Program-made: the position numbers and the translations under genes
Shown: piece after piece, positions 47,856 to 56,414 of the stretch
How positions within the stretch are numbered: the stretch's first letter is position 1
Layout of the letters: each line of letters starts with the position of its first letter
Notes under the pieces: generated by a model
What the model was told of the DNA's origin: nothing
Databases searched by the model: none
Seen by the model: the letters and a program-made list of their open reading frames with translations, nothing else
DNA from: Bacteroidota bacterium
Lineage (GTDB): Bacteria > Bacteroidota > Bacteroidia > Sphingobacteriales > Sphingobacteriaceae
DNA: 64,000 nt
Reading direction: 5' to 3'
Assembly: GCA_018828585.1 (NCBI GenBank)
Contig: JAHJVW010000012.1
Location: 1 to 64,000 of the forward strand

Positions 47856-48839
47856 ATGATAGAATTACCAGTTGGATCGAGAAAAGAAGTAATGAGTTAT
47901 TTGGAGCCATTTATGATTAATGATATGGCTGAATACTTAAAACCTGTAGAGGAGATGTGGCAGCCTGCTGATTTTTTACCGGATTCAAGTAAAGATACTT
48001 TTTTTGATGAAGTTAAGGATTTACAAGAGAGCACTCGAGAATTGTCTTATGATTTAATGGCGGTTCTTGTGGGTGATACCATTACTGAAGAAGCTTTGCC
48101 TACTTATGAATCATGGTTAAGTATGGTTGATAATGTTTCGCGGAGTGAGCAAGGTGGATGGATGAAGTGGGTTAGGGCTTGGACTGCTGAAGAAAATCGC
48201 CATGGTGATTTACTAAATAAATATCTTTATTTGTCTGGAAGGATAAATATGAGGGCTATGGAAGCTTCTACACAGTATTTAATTCAAGATGGCTTTGATA
48301 TTGGTACTGGTCATGACCCTTACAGAAATTTTATTTATACTTCTTTTCAAGAATTAGCAACTAATGTATCTCATAGAAGAGTGGCAATGCTTGCTAAACA
48401 GGGTGGAGATAAGTTGTTATCTAAAATGTGTGGTTTAATCGCTGCTGATGAAGCGAGACATGCTAAAGCATATAAAGCTTTTATAAGTAAGGCTTTTGAA
48501 GTTGATGCTAGTGAAGTTATGATTGCCTTTGAAGATATGATGCGTAAGAAAATTGTGATGCCAGCTCATTTTTTGAGAGAATTAGGAACTAAAATTGGAC
48601 ATACCTTTGGGCATTTTACTGATGCTGCTCAACGATTGGGTGTTTACACGGCAGTTGATTACGTAGATATTATGAAGGATTTAATTGCAGATTGGAATAT
48701 TGAAAGTGCAAAAGATTTAAATGAAGCAGGTGAAAAGGCTAGGGATTATATCGTGGCCCTTCCTGATAGGTTATTAAGGATTGCTGATAGAATGAAATCT
48801 CCAGGTTTAGAGTATAAATTTAGTTGGATATTGGCTTAA
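47856..48839 (+). CDS. Acyl-[acyl-carrier-protein] desaturase (soluble di-iron)
   Basis: 327 residues. Ferritin-like four-helix bundle with the two EENRHG (112-117) and DEARHA (198-203) di-iron motifs of the stearoyl-ACP desaturase family. No membrane segments. It probably introduces a cis double bond into acyl-ACP or acyl-CoA, adjusting membrane fluidity. Substrate chain length and double-bond position unknown. Monocistronic behind its own promoter, closed by a strong terminator. Confidence 0.93.
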   Translation: MIELPVGSRKEVMSYLEPFMINDMAEYLKPVEEMWQPADFLPDSSKDTFFDEVKDLQESTRELSYDLMAVLVGDTITEEALPTYESWLSMVDNVSRSEQGGWMKWVRAWTAEENRHGDLLNKYLYLSGRINMRAMEASTQYLIQDGFDIGTGHDPYRNFIYTSFQELATNVSHRRVAMLAKQGGDKLLSKMCGLIAADEARHAKAYKAFISKAFEVDASEVMIAFEDMMRKKIVMPAHFLRELGTKIGHTFGHFTDAAQRLGVYTAVDYVDIMKDLIADWNIESAKDLNEAGEKARDYIVALPDRLLRIADRMKSPGLEYKFSWILA

Positions 48840-48861
48840 TAGTTATTTAAAACATATTGTA

Positions 48862-48889
48862 GAAAGCCATCATTTTGATGGCTTTTTTT
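48862..48889 (+). terminator. Terminator of the desaturase gene
   Basis: AAAGCCATCA-TTT-TGATGGCTTT followed by a run of T. Confidence 0.88.
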
Positions 48890-48945
48890 GTAAGAGCTTT
48901 TATGCTTTAGTATATTTTAGGACGGGGGCAGAGGAGTTATTAAAC

Positions 48946-48973
48946 AAAAAAAGCCTTCTTAAAAAGAAAGCTT
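48946..48973 (-). terminator. Terminator after the first tRNA-Lys (minus strand)
   Basis: AAGCTTTCTT / AAGAAGGCTT stem with one G-U, with T-run on the minus strand. Confidence 0.65.
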
Positions 48974-48975
48974 TT

Positions 48976-49051
48976 TGGTGATCCCTCTGGGATTCGAACC
49001 CAGGACCACTACATTAAAAGTGTAATGCTCTACCAGCTGAGCTAAGGAATC
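48976..49051 (-). tRNA. tRNA-Lys (TTT), copy 1
   Basis: On the minus strand: acceptor GATTCCT / AGGGATC, D-arm GCTCAGCTGGTAGAGC, anticodon arm TTACACTTTTAATGTAG with anticodon TTT, T-arm CTGGGTTCGAATCCCAG, discriminator A and an encoded CCA. Confidence 0.96.
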
Positions 49052-49069
49052 ATTGGTTTAAAAGAAGAT

Positions 49070-49098
49070 AAAAAAAGCCTCAATCGCTGAGGCTTTTG
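49070..49098 (-). terminator. Terminator-like hairpin between the two tRNA-Lys genes
   Basis: AAAAGCCTCA-GCGAT-TGAGGCTTTT on the minus strand, with T-run. Confidence 0.8.
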
Positions 49099-49103
49099 AA
49101 TTC

Positions 49104-49179
49104 TGGTGATCCCTCTGGGATTCGAACCCAGGACCACTACATTAAAAGTGTAATGCTCTACCAGCTGAGCTAAGGAATC
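49104..49179 (-). tRNA. tRNA-Lys (TTT), copy 2
   Basis: Identical over 76 bases to the copy at 48976-49051, including the encoded CCA. Separated from it by 52 bases with a hairpin. A recent tandem duplication. Confidence 0.96.
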
Positions 49180-49395
49180 ATTATTACTTTATTTAGAGCG
49201 CATTGCTTTTTGTAAAGTTGTGCAAAGATATGGTTTATGTTGTAGTGTGCAAATGATTTTATGGTTTTTTTTAGTTGAGAATCTTAACAAGCTTACACTC
49301 AGTAAGAATAAAGTTTGAAAAAATAATGTGGTTTTTAGATAACTGAATTTAATTCAATGAGTTGATATACTAAAAATGTTTAAACCAGTTATGGT

Positions 49396-50241
49396 TTATA
49401 AGTAAATGACTCCTCTACGACTCTGATCATCTTGATTAAAAGGCTCGAATTTTTGATCGATTAATTCACAGGATATTTTACTGGATATAAAATTAATATC
49501 TCCGAATAAGCTAGCAACGGCTGCATCTGCGGCATCTCGTCCAGTCGCTATTTTTACCATGCCATTTAAAGGGATTAATCTTGTCGCATCAAATAACACC
49601 CAATCACCATCAATATAAGCCTCAAAACAGGCATGGAAGTCTGGAGGGGATAGTTGATAAGCATAGCCTGTAAAATACCTTGCAGGTATGGTTAGTGCCC
49701 TACAAAGAGCAATGCCTAAATGAGCGAAGTCTCGGCAAACTCCTGCTTGCTCCGTTACGGTGTCATAAGCAGACGTTTCGGCATCTGTAGAACCGCTTAA
49801 ATACGCTACATTTAAATATATCCAGTGTGTAAGAGCCGATACTTTATCGAAATCATCTTTCTTATAGCCAAACATATTATTGGCTAATCGATATAACTTA
49901 TCCGACTGGCAGTATCTGCTGGGATTAAGGTAAGTTAATACATTAGCAGGAAGCTTAGCGATGTTCAAATCTTTTATCCTATCATACCCTTTTATTTCGC
50001 AATATTGATTGACTTGGGCACTATAATTAATGTTTAGATTCTGGTCATTCAAGATCTCTAAACTGGTTAAACGGTTGCCTTCGGGCGAGGATAGAAATTC
50101 CTTTTGATGAACACCTTTAGTAACTTCTAATGTTTCACTGATTACTTTTTGATGGGGTGTATTTAAAGCGCTAATATTTAAGATGATAGAACTATTGTTT
50201 TTTACTTGATATTGTAAATTAGCTTTTACTTCGAATTTCAT
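49396..50241 (-). CDS. Transglutaminase-like cysteine peptidase-fold protein
   Basis: 281 residues. An N-terminal beta domain (about 1-115) is followed by the transglutaminase core. QAGVCRDFAHLGIALCRALTI supplies the catalytic Cys. FHACFEAYIDGDWVLFDATRL supplies the His and Asp, and IPARYFTGYAY lies between. No signal peptide. Proteins of this type act as cytosolic peptidases or amidases; the substrate is unknown. Ends ...RRGVIYL. Confidence 0.88.
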   Translation of the reverse strand: MKFEVKANLQYQVKNNSSIILNISALNTPHQKVISETLEVTKGVHQKEFLSSPEGNRLTSLEILNDQNLNINYSAQVNQYCEIKGYDRIKDLNIAKLPANVLTYLNPSRYCQSDKLYRLANNMFGYKKDDFDKVSALTHWIYLNVAYLSGSTDAETSAYDTVTEQAGVCRDFAHLGIALCRALTIPARYFTGYAYQLSPPDFHACFEAYIDGDWVLFDATRLIPLNGMVKIATGRDAADAAVASLFGDINFISSKISCELIDQKFEPFNQDDQSRRGVIYL

Positions 50242-50383
50242 ATGATTTTATTTAAGCGAGATAGATTAAAATATCAGCTTTATTTGAGATTACAAAGATA
50301 ATTTAAGCTAGTGAACTTTTACTGAATTCCTATTTAATTAAGTTTGCTGCTCTTCATAAAAAAAATTCGCTTTAGCTAGTTTA

Positions 50384-50989
50384 TTATGCTTTTATCAATT
50401 GTTTTTGTTCTTTTTCGGGAACAAGTTGGTCAAATAAAGTAATTTCGGGCATTCCGCATAATTTGAATGCTTTCATATTGTGCCACTGTTTCCCATTGTG
50501 TTTAAACAAGATAAATTCATCACATTCAAATTCCGCATAAAACTTTTTAGATTCATAATCGGCGAAAGCCATATCAAAAATGTGTTCTCCTATATCTCTG
50601 TAAGCGATGGTATAATGAGGATTAAAGGGCATTTGATCTTGCTCAACATGATAAAAATTTGTTCTAAATGTTTTTTTAATCCCTTTTTTTAATCCGAGTA
50701 AAAAAGGATGTTTCTCTGCATTAATGTAAATAGTATGTTTTTGAAATCGGTCAAAATCTTTAAGAATATGTTTAAAGTGTTGGTGCTGAGTAGCAATAAA
50801 ACTCAATTTTCGCTTTAAAATAAGTTCATCTTTAACATCCATTTTAAATGGCTCTTTTAAAGTAAGATGAACTGGAGGCTTTAAAGCTTCCTCACTATGA
50901 TATTTTTCTGCAAATTCTAACCTGATTTGATGAATGCGTTCTGCCACTTCTTTAGGCGGAACAATAGCGATAAAATATAATCCCTTCAT
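50384..50989 (-). CDS. 2'-5' RNA ligase/phosphodiesterase family protein (2H superfamily)
   Basis: 201 residues. The two HxT motifs of the 2H fold are PVHLTLKEPF (about 41-50) and NPHYTIAYRD (about 125). A conserved FIAIVPPKEVAERI start is present. 2H enzymes act on 2'-5' or cyclic phosphodiester bonds in RNA or nucleotides. The gene is divergent from dinB. Two ACTAA-N5-TTAGT palindromes lie between them, one only 10 bases from this ATG, so it appears co-regulated with the polymerases. Confidence 0.88.
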   Translation of the reverse strand: MKGLYFIAIVPPKEVAERIHQIRLEFAEKYHSEEALKPPVHLTLKEPFKMDVKDELILKRKLSFIATQHQHFKHILKDFDRFQKHTIYINAEKHPFLLGLKKGIKKTFRTNFYHVEQDQMPFNPHYTIAYRDIGEHIFDMAFADYESKKFYAEFECDEFILFKHNGKQWHNMKAFKLCGMPEITLFDQLVPEKEQKQLIKA

Positions 50990-50999
50990 AAAATAAAAA

Positions 51000-51014
51000 A
51001 CTAATATATTTAGT
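51000..51014. promoter_or_regulatory. Palindromic operator 1, ACTAA-TATAT-TTAGT
   Basis: ACTAATATATTTAGT, inverted ACTAA/TTAGT arms, 10 bases before the ligase ATG. Matches operator 2 in arms and spacing; centres are 28 bases apart. Likely binding site for a damage-responsive repressor. The regulator is not in the window. Confidence 0.7.
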
Positions 51015-51027
51015 AAATGTAGATAAA

Positions 51028-51042
51028 ACTAAAATATTTAGT
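51028..51042. promoter_or_regulatory. Palindromic operator 2, ACTAA-AATAT-TTAGT
   Basis: ACTAAAATATTTAGT, ends three bases before the dinB -7 element (51046-51053), so a bound protein would block transcription. Confidence 0.72.
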
Positions 51043-51045
51043 AAT

Positions 51046-51053
51046 TATATTTG
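51046..51053 (+). promoter_or_regulatory. -7 promoter element TATATTTG of dinB-dnaE2
   Basis: Perfect TAnnTTTG, 20 bases before the dinB ATG, immediately downstream of operator 2. Confidence 0.6.
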
Positions 51054-51073
51054 AATATTATTTTCAATAAATT

Positions 51074-52261
51074 ATGTTGCAGAACCAAATTACACATATT
51101 GATTTAGATTCATTTTTTGTGTCGGTAGAGTGTAGATCAAATTCTAAACTTTTAGGTAAACCTGTGGCTATTGGAGGTGCCGGGGATAGAGGTGTAGTCG
51201 CTTCTTGCAGTTACGAGGCGAGGAAATACGGAGTGCATTCTGCCATGCCGGGTAAATTAGCCCGACAACTTTGTCCGGATTTGATTTTCTTAAAGGGGGA
51301 TTATGAAAGTTATTCTACCGCATCTAACGAGGTTACAAAGATTATAGAAGAGTCGGTTCCACTTTTCGAAAAAACTTCTATTGATGAGTTTTATATGGAT
51401 ATGACGGGGATGGATCAATTTTTTGGAACCTTAAAATATACCAAGGAACTGCGAGAGAAAATTATTCATGAAACAGGATTGCCTATCTCTTTTGGCTTAT
51501 CTAAAAATAAAACGGTTTCTAAAATAGCTACAGGTTTAGCAAAACCCAATGGATATAAATACGTGACTTATGGCGAAGAAAAACCTTTTTTGGCTCCTTT
51601 ATCTGTAAGAAAAATCCCGATGATAGGGGAGAAAACGGCAGAAAATCTACGTAAAATGGGTGTCCAGAAAATCTACACTTTGCAGGAAATGCCTGTGAGA
51701 TTAATGGAATCAGCTTTTGGAAAGCATGGGATTATGATGTGGGAGAAAGCCAATGCCATTGATCACGCTAGTATTACTCCCTACGTGGATAGGAAATCTT
51801 TATCTAGTGAGGAGACTTTTGAAAAGGATACCATGGATATTCAAATGCTAGAGTCTTTAATTGTTTCTATGACAGAGGATTTATGTTTTAAGCTGCGAAA
51901 GGAGAATTTTTTGGCCGGATGTATCAGCGTAAAAATTCGTTATTCTGATTTTAATACGCATACTCAGCAAATTAAAATGCCTTACACTGCCGCCGATCAT
52001 TTATTGATTCCGCAAGTAAAAGAACTTTTTAGAAAATTATATAATCGCCGGATGTTAATTAGGCTAGTGGGTGTTAGGTTGAGCCAGTTGGTTAGAGGGC
52101 ATCACCAAATTCATTTGTTTAACGATAGCGAAAGTCAAATTAATCTATACCAAGCTATGGATTATATCAATAAAAGGTTTGGAAATAAAGCTGTCCATAG
52201 AGCAGTTACCACTGGGATAAAAACTAGGTCTTTCAATCCTTTTAATGGAATAACAAAGTGA
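51074..52261 (+). CDS. dinB: Y-family DNA polymerase IV
   Basis: 395 residues. Catalytic acidic residues lie in HIDLDSFFVSVE (D10, D12) and SIDEFYMDMTG (D104, E105). The YEARKYGVHSAMP finger segment and GLSKNKTVSKIATGLAKPNG are typical of DinB/ImuB-like polymerases, and a little-finger domain follows (about 235-350). It performs error-prone lesion bypass. The catalytic residues are present, unlike in ImuB proteins. It precedes dnaE2 by three bases, forming a two-gene mutagenesis cassette. Confidence 0.93.
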   Translation: MLQNQITHIDLDSFFVSVECRSNSKLLGKPVAIGGAGDRGVVASCSYEARKYGVHSAMPGKLARQLCPDLIFLKGDYESYSTASNEVTKIIEESVPLFEKTSIDEFYMDMTGMDQFFGTLKYTKELREKIIHETGLPISFGLSKNKTVSKIATGLAKPNGYKYVTYGEEKPFLAPLSVRKIPMIGEKTAENLRKMGVQKIYTLQEMPVRLMESAFGKHGIMMWEKANAIDHASITPYVDRKSLSSEETFEKDTMDIQMLESLIVSMTEDLCFKLRKENFLAGCISVKIRYSDFNTHTQQIKMPYTAADHLLIPQVKELFRKLYNRRMLIRLVGVRLSQLVRGHHQIHLFNDSESQINLYQAMDYINKRFGNKAVHRAVTTGIKTRSFNPFNGITK

Positions 52262-52264
52262 GAA

Positions 52265-55200
52265 ATGTATCTTAATTGCCATAGCTATTTCAGTTTTTTG
52301 TATGGGACATTGTCGCCGGCAAAGCTTTTGGATCAGGCAAAGAGACACGGTGTAGAACGGTTTGTTTTAACTGACATCAATAACACTTCTGGTTGCTTAG
52401 AAATTGCCAGACGTACTAACAAGAGTTCTTTTTCGCCTATTTTTGGGATTGATTTTAGGAATGATTTAACCCAACAGTTTGTAGGAATTGCGAAAAATCA
52501 AGATGGATTTGAAAAGTTAAACAGATTATTATCCGAGCATTTAAAAAATGAAACTCCTTTTGACTATAAATGTGGAGTTAAAGAAGATGTTTTTATCATC
52601 TATCCTTTTAAAAATGATGTAGATTATTATTTAGAAGATCACGAGTTTATCGGTATCAATTACAAAGATTTGCATTATTTAAGGCTCGACAAGTGGAATT
52701 CTTATCAGGACAAAATGGTGATTTTACATTCGGTAAGTTTTGCAGATCAAAAGGATATAAAACTGCATCAGTTATTAAGAGCGATTCAAAAAAACACCAT
52801 TATCTCTAAAATTAAAGAGGATGATTTGGCTTGCGCCGATGAAGTGTTTTTTGATGAGCAAGCTTTTATAAATCATTATGGGGAGTATCCCAAGCTCTTG
52901 CGAAACACTTTTGACTTATTAGAAAGTTGTGAGGTGATTGATTTTGAACTAGGAAAGAATAAAAATAAATCAACTTTTTCTCCACACTCGGATAAGAGCT
53001 TAGCAAAGGAAGCCGATTATTTGAACCTTGTTGCTTTGGTAGAAGATGGTGCAAAGTATAGGTATAAGCATATCAATCAAAAGGTTAGGGATAGAATTAA
53101 AAATGAGCTACAGGTTATAAAGGAAGGAAATTATATCTCCTATTTTTTAATCAATCATGATATCATTTCATACGCTCATAAACGAGGTTTTTATTATATA
53201 GGTAGAGGAAGCGGTGCAAATAGTATTGTGGCTTATTGTCTAAAAATTACAGATGTAGACCCTATTGAGTTGGATTTATATTTCGAGCGTTTTATCAATG
53301 TTTTTCGTAAGACACCACCCGATTTTGATATTGATTTTTCCTGGCAGGATAGAGACGAAATTATCCAATATATTTTTGATAAGTATAGTTTAGAGCATAC
53401 ATGTCTACAAGCAACTTATACTACTTTTCAAGCTAATTCTACTTACAGAGAGTTAGGTAAAGTTTATGGTTTACCTACTTCGGAAATTGAAGAATTAGCC
53501 GATAGAGTTAAGCATGGAAATAAACCTGATAAAAAGAAAGAGAAGTTATACTGCGAAATTTATAAATACGCTCAGAAACTAAAAGGCTTTCCTAAAAACT
53601 TAAGCATACATGCTGGAGGTATTTTAATTTCGGATGAACCAATTTATCGTTATACAGCTACATCACACCCTCCAAAAGGCTTCCCTGTTTGCCAATTTGA
53701 TATGTACAATGCAGAAGATTTGGGCTTGTACAAGTTCGATATCCTTAGCCAGCGAGGGCTTGGACATATAAAGGATACTTTGGCTATTGTAAAAGAAAAT
53801 CGTGGGGTAGAGATTGATATTCATGATATCTCAAAATTCATGAAAGATGAAAAAATTGTAAAGCATCTGGAAAAAGGGAATTTGGTGGGGTGCTTTTATG
53901 TGGAGTCTCCAGCCATGAGGATGTTATTAGCAAAACTGGAATGTAAAGATTACCTCACGCTAGTCGCGGCAAGCTCTATCATTAGACCGGGTGTAGCGCA
54001 ATCGGGAATGATGAGAGAATATGTTTTGCGACATCATCGCTCTGATAAAGGAGAGGGAATTGCTCATCCTGTGTTATGGGATTTGATGGCGGATACTTAT
54101 GGGGTAATGGTTTATCAAGAAGATGTGATTAAAGTTGCTTATCATTTTGCTGGTTTAAATTTAAGTGAATCGGATGTTTTGAGAAGAGGAATGTCGGGTA
54201 AATACCGATCCAGAGAGGAATTTCAAAAAGTAAGGGATAAATTTTTTGCAAATTGTGATCAAATGGCTAGAGAGCGGAGTTTAGCTATTGAAGTATGGCG
54301 GCAGATTGAATCTTTTGCTGGTTATTCATTTGCAAAAGGCCATTCAGCGTCATTTGCGGTCGAGAGTTATCAAAGCATGTATCTTAAGTCTCATTTTCCA
54401 CTGGATTTTATGGTAGGCGTAATCAATAATTTTGGTGGGTTTTACCGTACAGGTTTATATGTTCATGAAGCACAGAAAGCAGGAGCAAAGGTTGAAGCTC
54501 CATGTTTAAACCGTAGTCAATGGTTAACAGCAATTACCGGAGATGTGATTTTTTTAGGATTTATTCATGTGAAGGGTTTAGAAAATAAATTGATGCAAAA
54601 TGCTTTGCAGGAAAGAGAGCTGAATGGAAACTTCTTAAATCTCAATGATTTTACAGATCGGGTTTCTGTTAGGTTGGAGCAACTCATTACTCTAATCAGA
54701 GTTGGTGGGTTTAGGTTTACTAAGAAATCTAAACAAGCGTTGTTGTGGGACGCTCACTTTTTGATGAATAAAAAACCTGTAAAAAATATTCAAAACAGAT
54801 TATTCAAAACGTCTTCTCAAGCTAATTTTAAGATACCGGATTTATATCATGATGTAAGAAATGATATGTTGGATGAATTGGAATTGTTGGAGTTTATGTT
54901 GTTGTCTCCATTTAAATTAATGGAAAATCAAGATTTATCAGGTATCAAGGCTAAGGAAATACCTAGTAAGGTAGGGCAAGAAGTACAAATTATTGGTCAG
55001 TTAGTTACTACAAAATATGCCAAGACTAAACATGGAGATACCCTATTTTTCGGTACATTTTTAGATGAAAGTGGATATTGGATTGATACGGTTTTATTTC
55101 CGGATGTTGCAGCTAGATTTTCATTTAGAGGATATGGATGTTATTTAATAAAAGGTAAAGTAACAGAAGAGTTTAATTTTTTTACAATAGAGGTTTCTTA

Positions 55201-55273
55201 TATGGAGAAGCTGGGATGGTGGAACGCACAATTGGCAGCAGATAAAGAAGATTCAAAATTATTATCTGTTTGA
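52265..55273 (+). CDS. dnaE2: Error-prone DNA polymerase III alpha-type (DnaE2-like)
   Basis: 1002 residues, shorter than replicative DnaE (about 1160). N-terminal PHP domain (HSYFSFLYG). Polymerase core with catalytic PDFDIDFSWQDRD (D353, D355, about). GRGSGANSIVAYCL, KYRSREEF, FAKGHSASFAVESYQ and a C-terminal OB domain (about 905-985) are present. The tau-binding tail is absent, which fits the DnaE2 class. It is directly coupled to dinB and controlled by the operator pair upstream. Not the main replicase, which must be elsewhere. Confidence 0.92.
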   Translation: MYLNCHSYFSFLYGTLSPAKLLDQAKRHGVERFVLTDINNTSGCLEIARRTNKSSFSPIFGIDFRNDLTQQFVGIAKNQDGFEKLNRLLSEHLKNETPFDYKCGVKEDVFIIYPFKNDVDYYLEDHEFIGINYKDLHYLRLDKWNSYQDKMVILHSVSFADQKDIKLHQLLRAIQKNTIISKIKEDDLACADEVFFDEQAFINHYGEYPKLLRNTFDLLESCEVIDFELGKNKNKSTFSPHSDKSLAKEADYLNLVALVEDGAKYRYKHINQKVRDRIKNELQVIKEGNYISYFLINHDIISYAHKRGFYYIGRGSGANSIVAYCLKITDVDPIELDLYFERFINVFRKTPPDFDIDFSWQDRDEIIQYIFDKYSLEHTCLQATYTTFQANSTYRELGKVYGLPTSEIEELADRVKHGNKPDKKKEKLYCEIYKYAQKLKGFPKNLSIHAGGILISDEPIYRYTATSHPPKGFPVCQFDMYNAEDLGLYKFDILSQRGLGHIKDTLAIVKENRGVEIDIHDISKFMKDEKIVKHLEKGNLVGCFYVESPAMRMLLAKLECKDYLTLVAASSIIRPGVAQSGMMREYVLRHHRSDKGEGIAHPVLWDLMADTYGVMVYQEDVIKVAYHFAGLNLSESDVLRRGMSGKYRSREEFQKVRDKFFANCDQMARERSLAIEVWRQIESFAGYSFAKGHSASFAVESYQSMYLKSHFPLDFMVGVINNFGGFYRTGLYVHEAQKAGAKVEAPCLNRSQWLTAITGDVIFLGFIHVKGLENKLMQNALQERELNGNFLNLNDFTDRVSVRLEQLITLIRVGGFRFTKKSKQALLWDAHFLMNKKPVKNIQNRLFKTSSQANFKIPDLYHDVRNDMLDELELLEFMLLSPFKLMENQDLSGIKAKEIPSKVGQEVQIIGQLVTTKYAKTKHGDTLFFGTFLDESGYWIDTVLFPDVAARFSFRGYGCYLIKGKVTEEFNFFTIEVSYMEKLGWWNAQLAADKEDSKLLSV

Positions 55274-55280
55274 TTTTTTA

Positions 55281-55294
55281 TGAAAATATTTTCA
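55281..55294. promoter_or_regulatory. Palindromic operator upstream of the second RES-Xre module
   Basis: TGAAAATATTTTCA, perfect 14-base palindrome eight bases after the dnaE2 stop. Same architecture as AAGAAATATTTCTT at 19724. Confidence 0.6.
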
Positions 55295-55312
55295 TTTCAA
55301 AAAGAAAAATAT

Positions 55313-55320
55313 TATATTTG
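55313..55320 (+). promoter_or_regulatory. -7 promoter element TATATTTG of the second RES-Xre operon
   Basis: Perfect TAnnTTTG ending three bases before the antitoxin ATG (55324), so the mRNA should start at or within a few bases of the start codon (leaderless). Confidence 0.6.
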
Positions 55321-55323
55321 GAT

Positions 55324-55767
55324 ATGAAAACTTATGAAATTAATAAAGAAAAAAGCTTGGTTCAAGAAGTATTAGAACCATATCAAACCTATTTTGAGTC
55401 ACCAGTAAATAGGTTGTCTGTGATTAAAGGAGGCTTATCCTCTAAATCATTAGATGATTTACTGCGTATTAGTGGTTCTACACGTTTTGATATGGCAAAA
55501 AACTTAGATTTAACAGAGCCAACACTACGTAAACATTTAAGCGCCTCTAAAGAGTTGAGCACCAGTTTAAGTGAGCATGTATTATTTCTTTTAGAGCTTT
55601 ATGATAAAGGCATTGATACTTTTGGCTCTGTAGATGAGTTTAAAAGCTGGTTGCCACAACACAATATAGGTATAGATGCCAAGCCTAATGATTTACTAGA
55701 TTCTATCACGGGTATTGGTATAGTGATGAATGAGCTTAACCGCATAGATCACGGTATTTTAGCTTAA
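55324..55767 (+). CDS. Xre/MbcA/ParS-type antitoxin (module 2)
   Basis: 147 residues starting MKTYEINKEKSLVQ; an upstream ATG at 55270 lies before the promoter and was rejected. A helix-turn-helix (LDDLLRISGSTRFDMAKNLD, about 46-65) is followed by the toxin-binding domain LLELYDKGIDTFGSVDEFKS and NDLLDSITGIGIVMNELNRI. HGILA closes the protein. It neutralises the toxin in the next gene, whose ATG overlaps this stop by one base. Paralogous to the antitoxin at 19785. Confidence 0.9.
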   Translation: MKTYEINKEKSLVQEVLEPYQTYFESPVNRLSVIKGGLSSKSLDDLLRISGSTRFDMAKNLDLTEPTLRKHLSASKELSTSLSEHVLFLLELYDKGIDTFGSVDEFKSWLPQHNIGIDAKPNDLLDSITGIGIVMNELNRIDHGILA

Positions 55768-56237
55768 TGCTGGTTTATAGGATAGCACAAAGTAAACATG
55801 CGGCTTCTTTGGTGGCGCCAGGTTTTGCCGGACGTTGGAATAGTGAAGGAGAAGGAATGATTTATACCGGAGGATCGGCTTCGCTTTCTTGTTTGGAGGT
55901 TTTGGCTCATAAAAGCGGAGCTGCTTTAAACTCTGGAAAGTTTTCTATGGTAGTGATTGAAATTCCTGATGCTGTTTTTATTGGAGAGATTAACTTAACC
56001 CAATTGCAGATTTTAAACGCCGAATGGTTTAAGGTCTTGTATTATCCAGTTACTCAAAAATTGGGTAATCAATGGATTTCTGAGATGAAATCTTCTGTTT
56101 TAAAAGTGCCTTCAGCAATTGTTGATAGAGAATACAACTATTTGCTGAATCCTTTGCACCCAGATTTTTTTAAAATAAAAGTGGTAGATGTGATTCCTTT
56201 TAATTTCGATTCGAGGTTGAAATTGAATATCAATTAA
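55767..56237 (+). CDS. RES-domain toxin (module 2), NAD+-degrading
   Basis: 156 residues. LVYRIAQSKHA, GFAGRWNSEGEGMIYTGGSA, SLSCLEVLAHK and LKVPSAIVDREYNYLLNP show the Arg, Tyr, Glu and Ser positions of the RES fold. GRWNS matches the consensus better than module 1 (GRAARWN). As in known RES toxins, NAD+ depletion is expected. Located directly behind the damage-tolerance genes, convergent with none. A GC-rich hairpin follows at 56297. Confidence 0.92.
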   Translation: MLVYRIAQSKHAASLVAPGFAGRWNSEGEGMIYTGGSASLSCLEVLAHKSGAALNSGKFSMVVIEIPDAVFIGEINLTQLQILNAEWFKVLYYPVTQKLGNQWISEMKSSVLKVPSAIVDREYNYLLNPLHPDFFKIKVVDVIPFNFDSRLKLNIN

Positions 56238-56296
56238 CCGAAGTTATTAGCCCCGATAGAAATGTATACCGGCCCTGAGCTTAATGCCTGAAGGCG

Positions 56297-56317
56297 CCTG
56301 CCTGTCCGGCAGGCAGG
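56297..56317. repeat. GC-rich palindrome CCTGCCTG-TCCGG-CAGGCAGG
   Basis: Eight-base arms with a five-base centre; closely related to TGCCTG-CGG-CAGGCA at 35207-35221. Repeated intergenic hairpin, possibly a transcription end signal for the RES gene although no T-run follows. Confidence 0.6.
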
Positions 56318-56399
56318 TATGAATGTATAGCAGGAACTCGCTTTATTACTTGCAATTGCCATGCGCTAATAAAAAAGAAATCAAAACCTTTTCTTATCT

Positions 56400-56407
56400 T
56401 ATCTTTG
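56400..56407 (+). promoter_or_regulatory. -7 promoter element TATCTTTG of the helicase gene
   Basis: Perfect TAnnTTTG ending seven bases before the ATG, implying a leader of only a few bases. Confidence 0.55.
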
Positions 56408-56414
56408 TTCTTAA

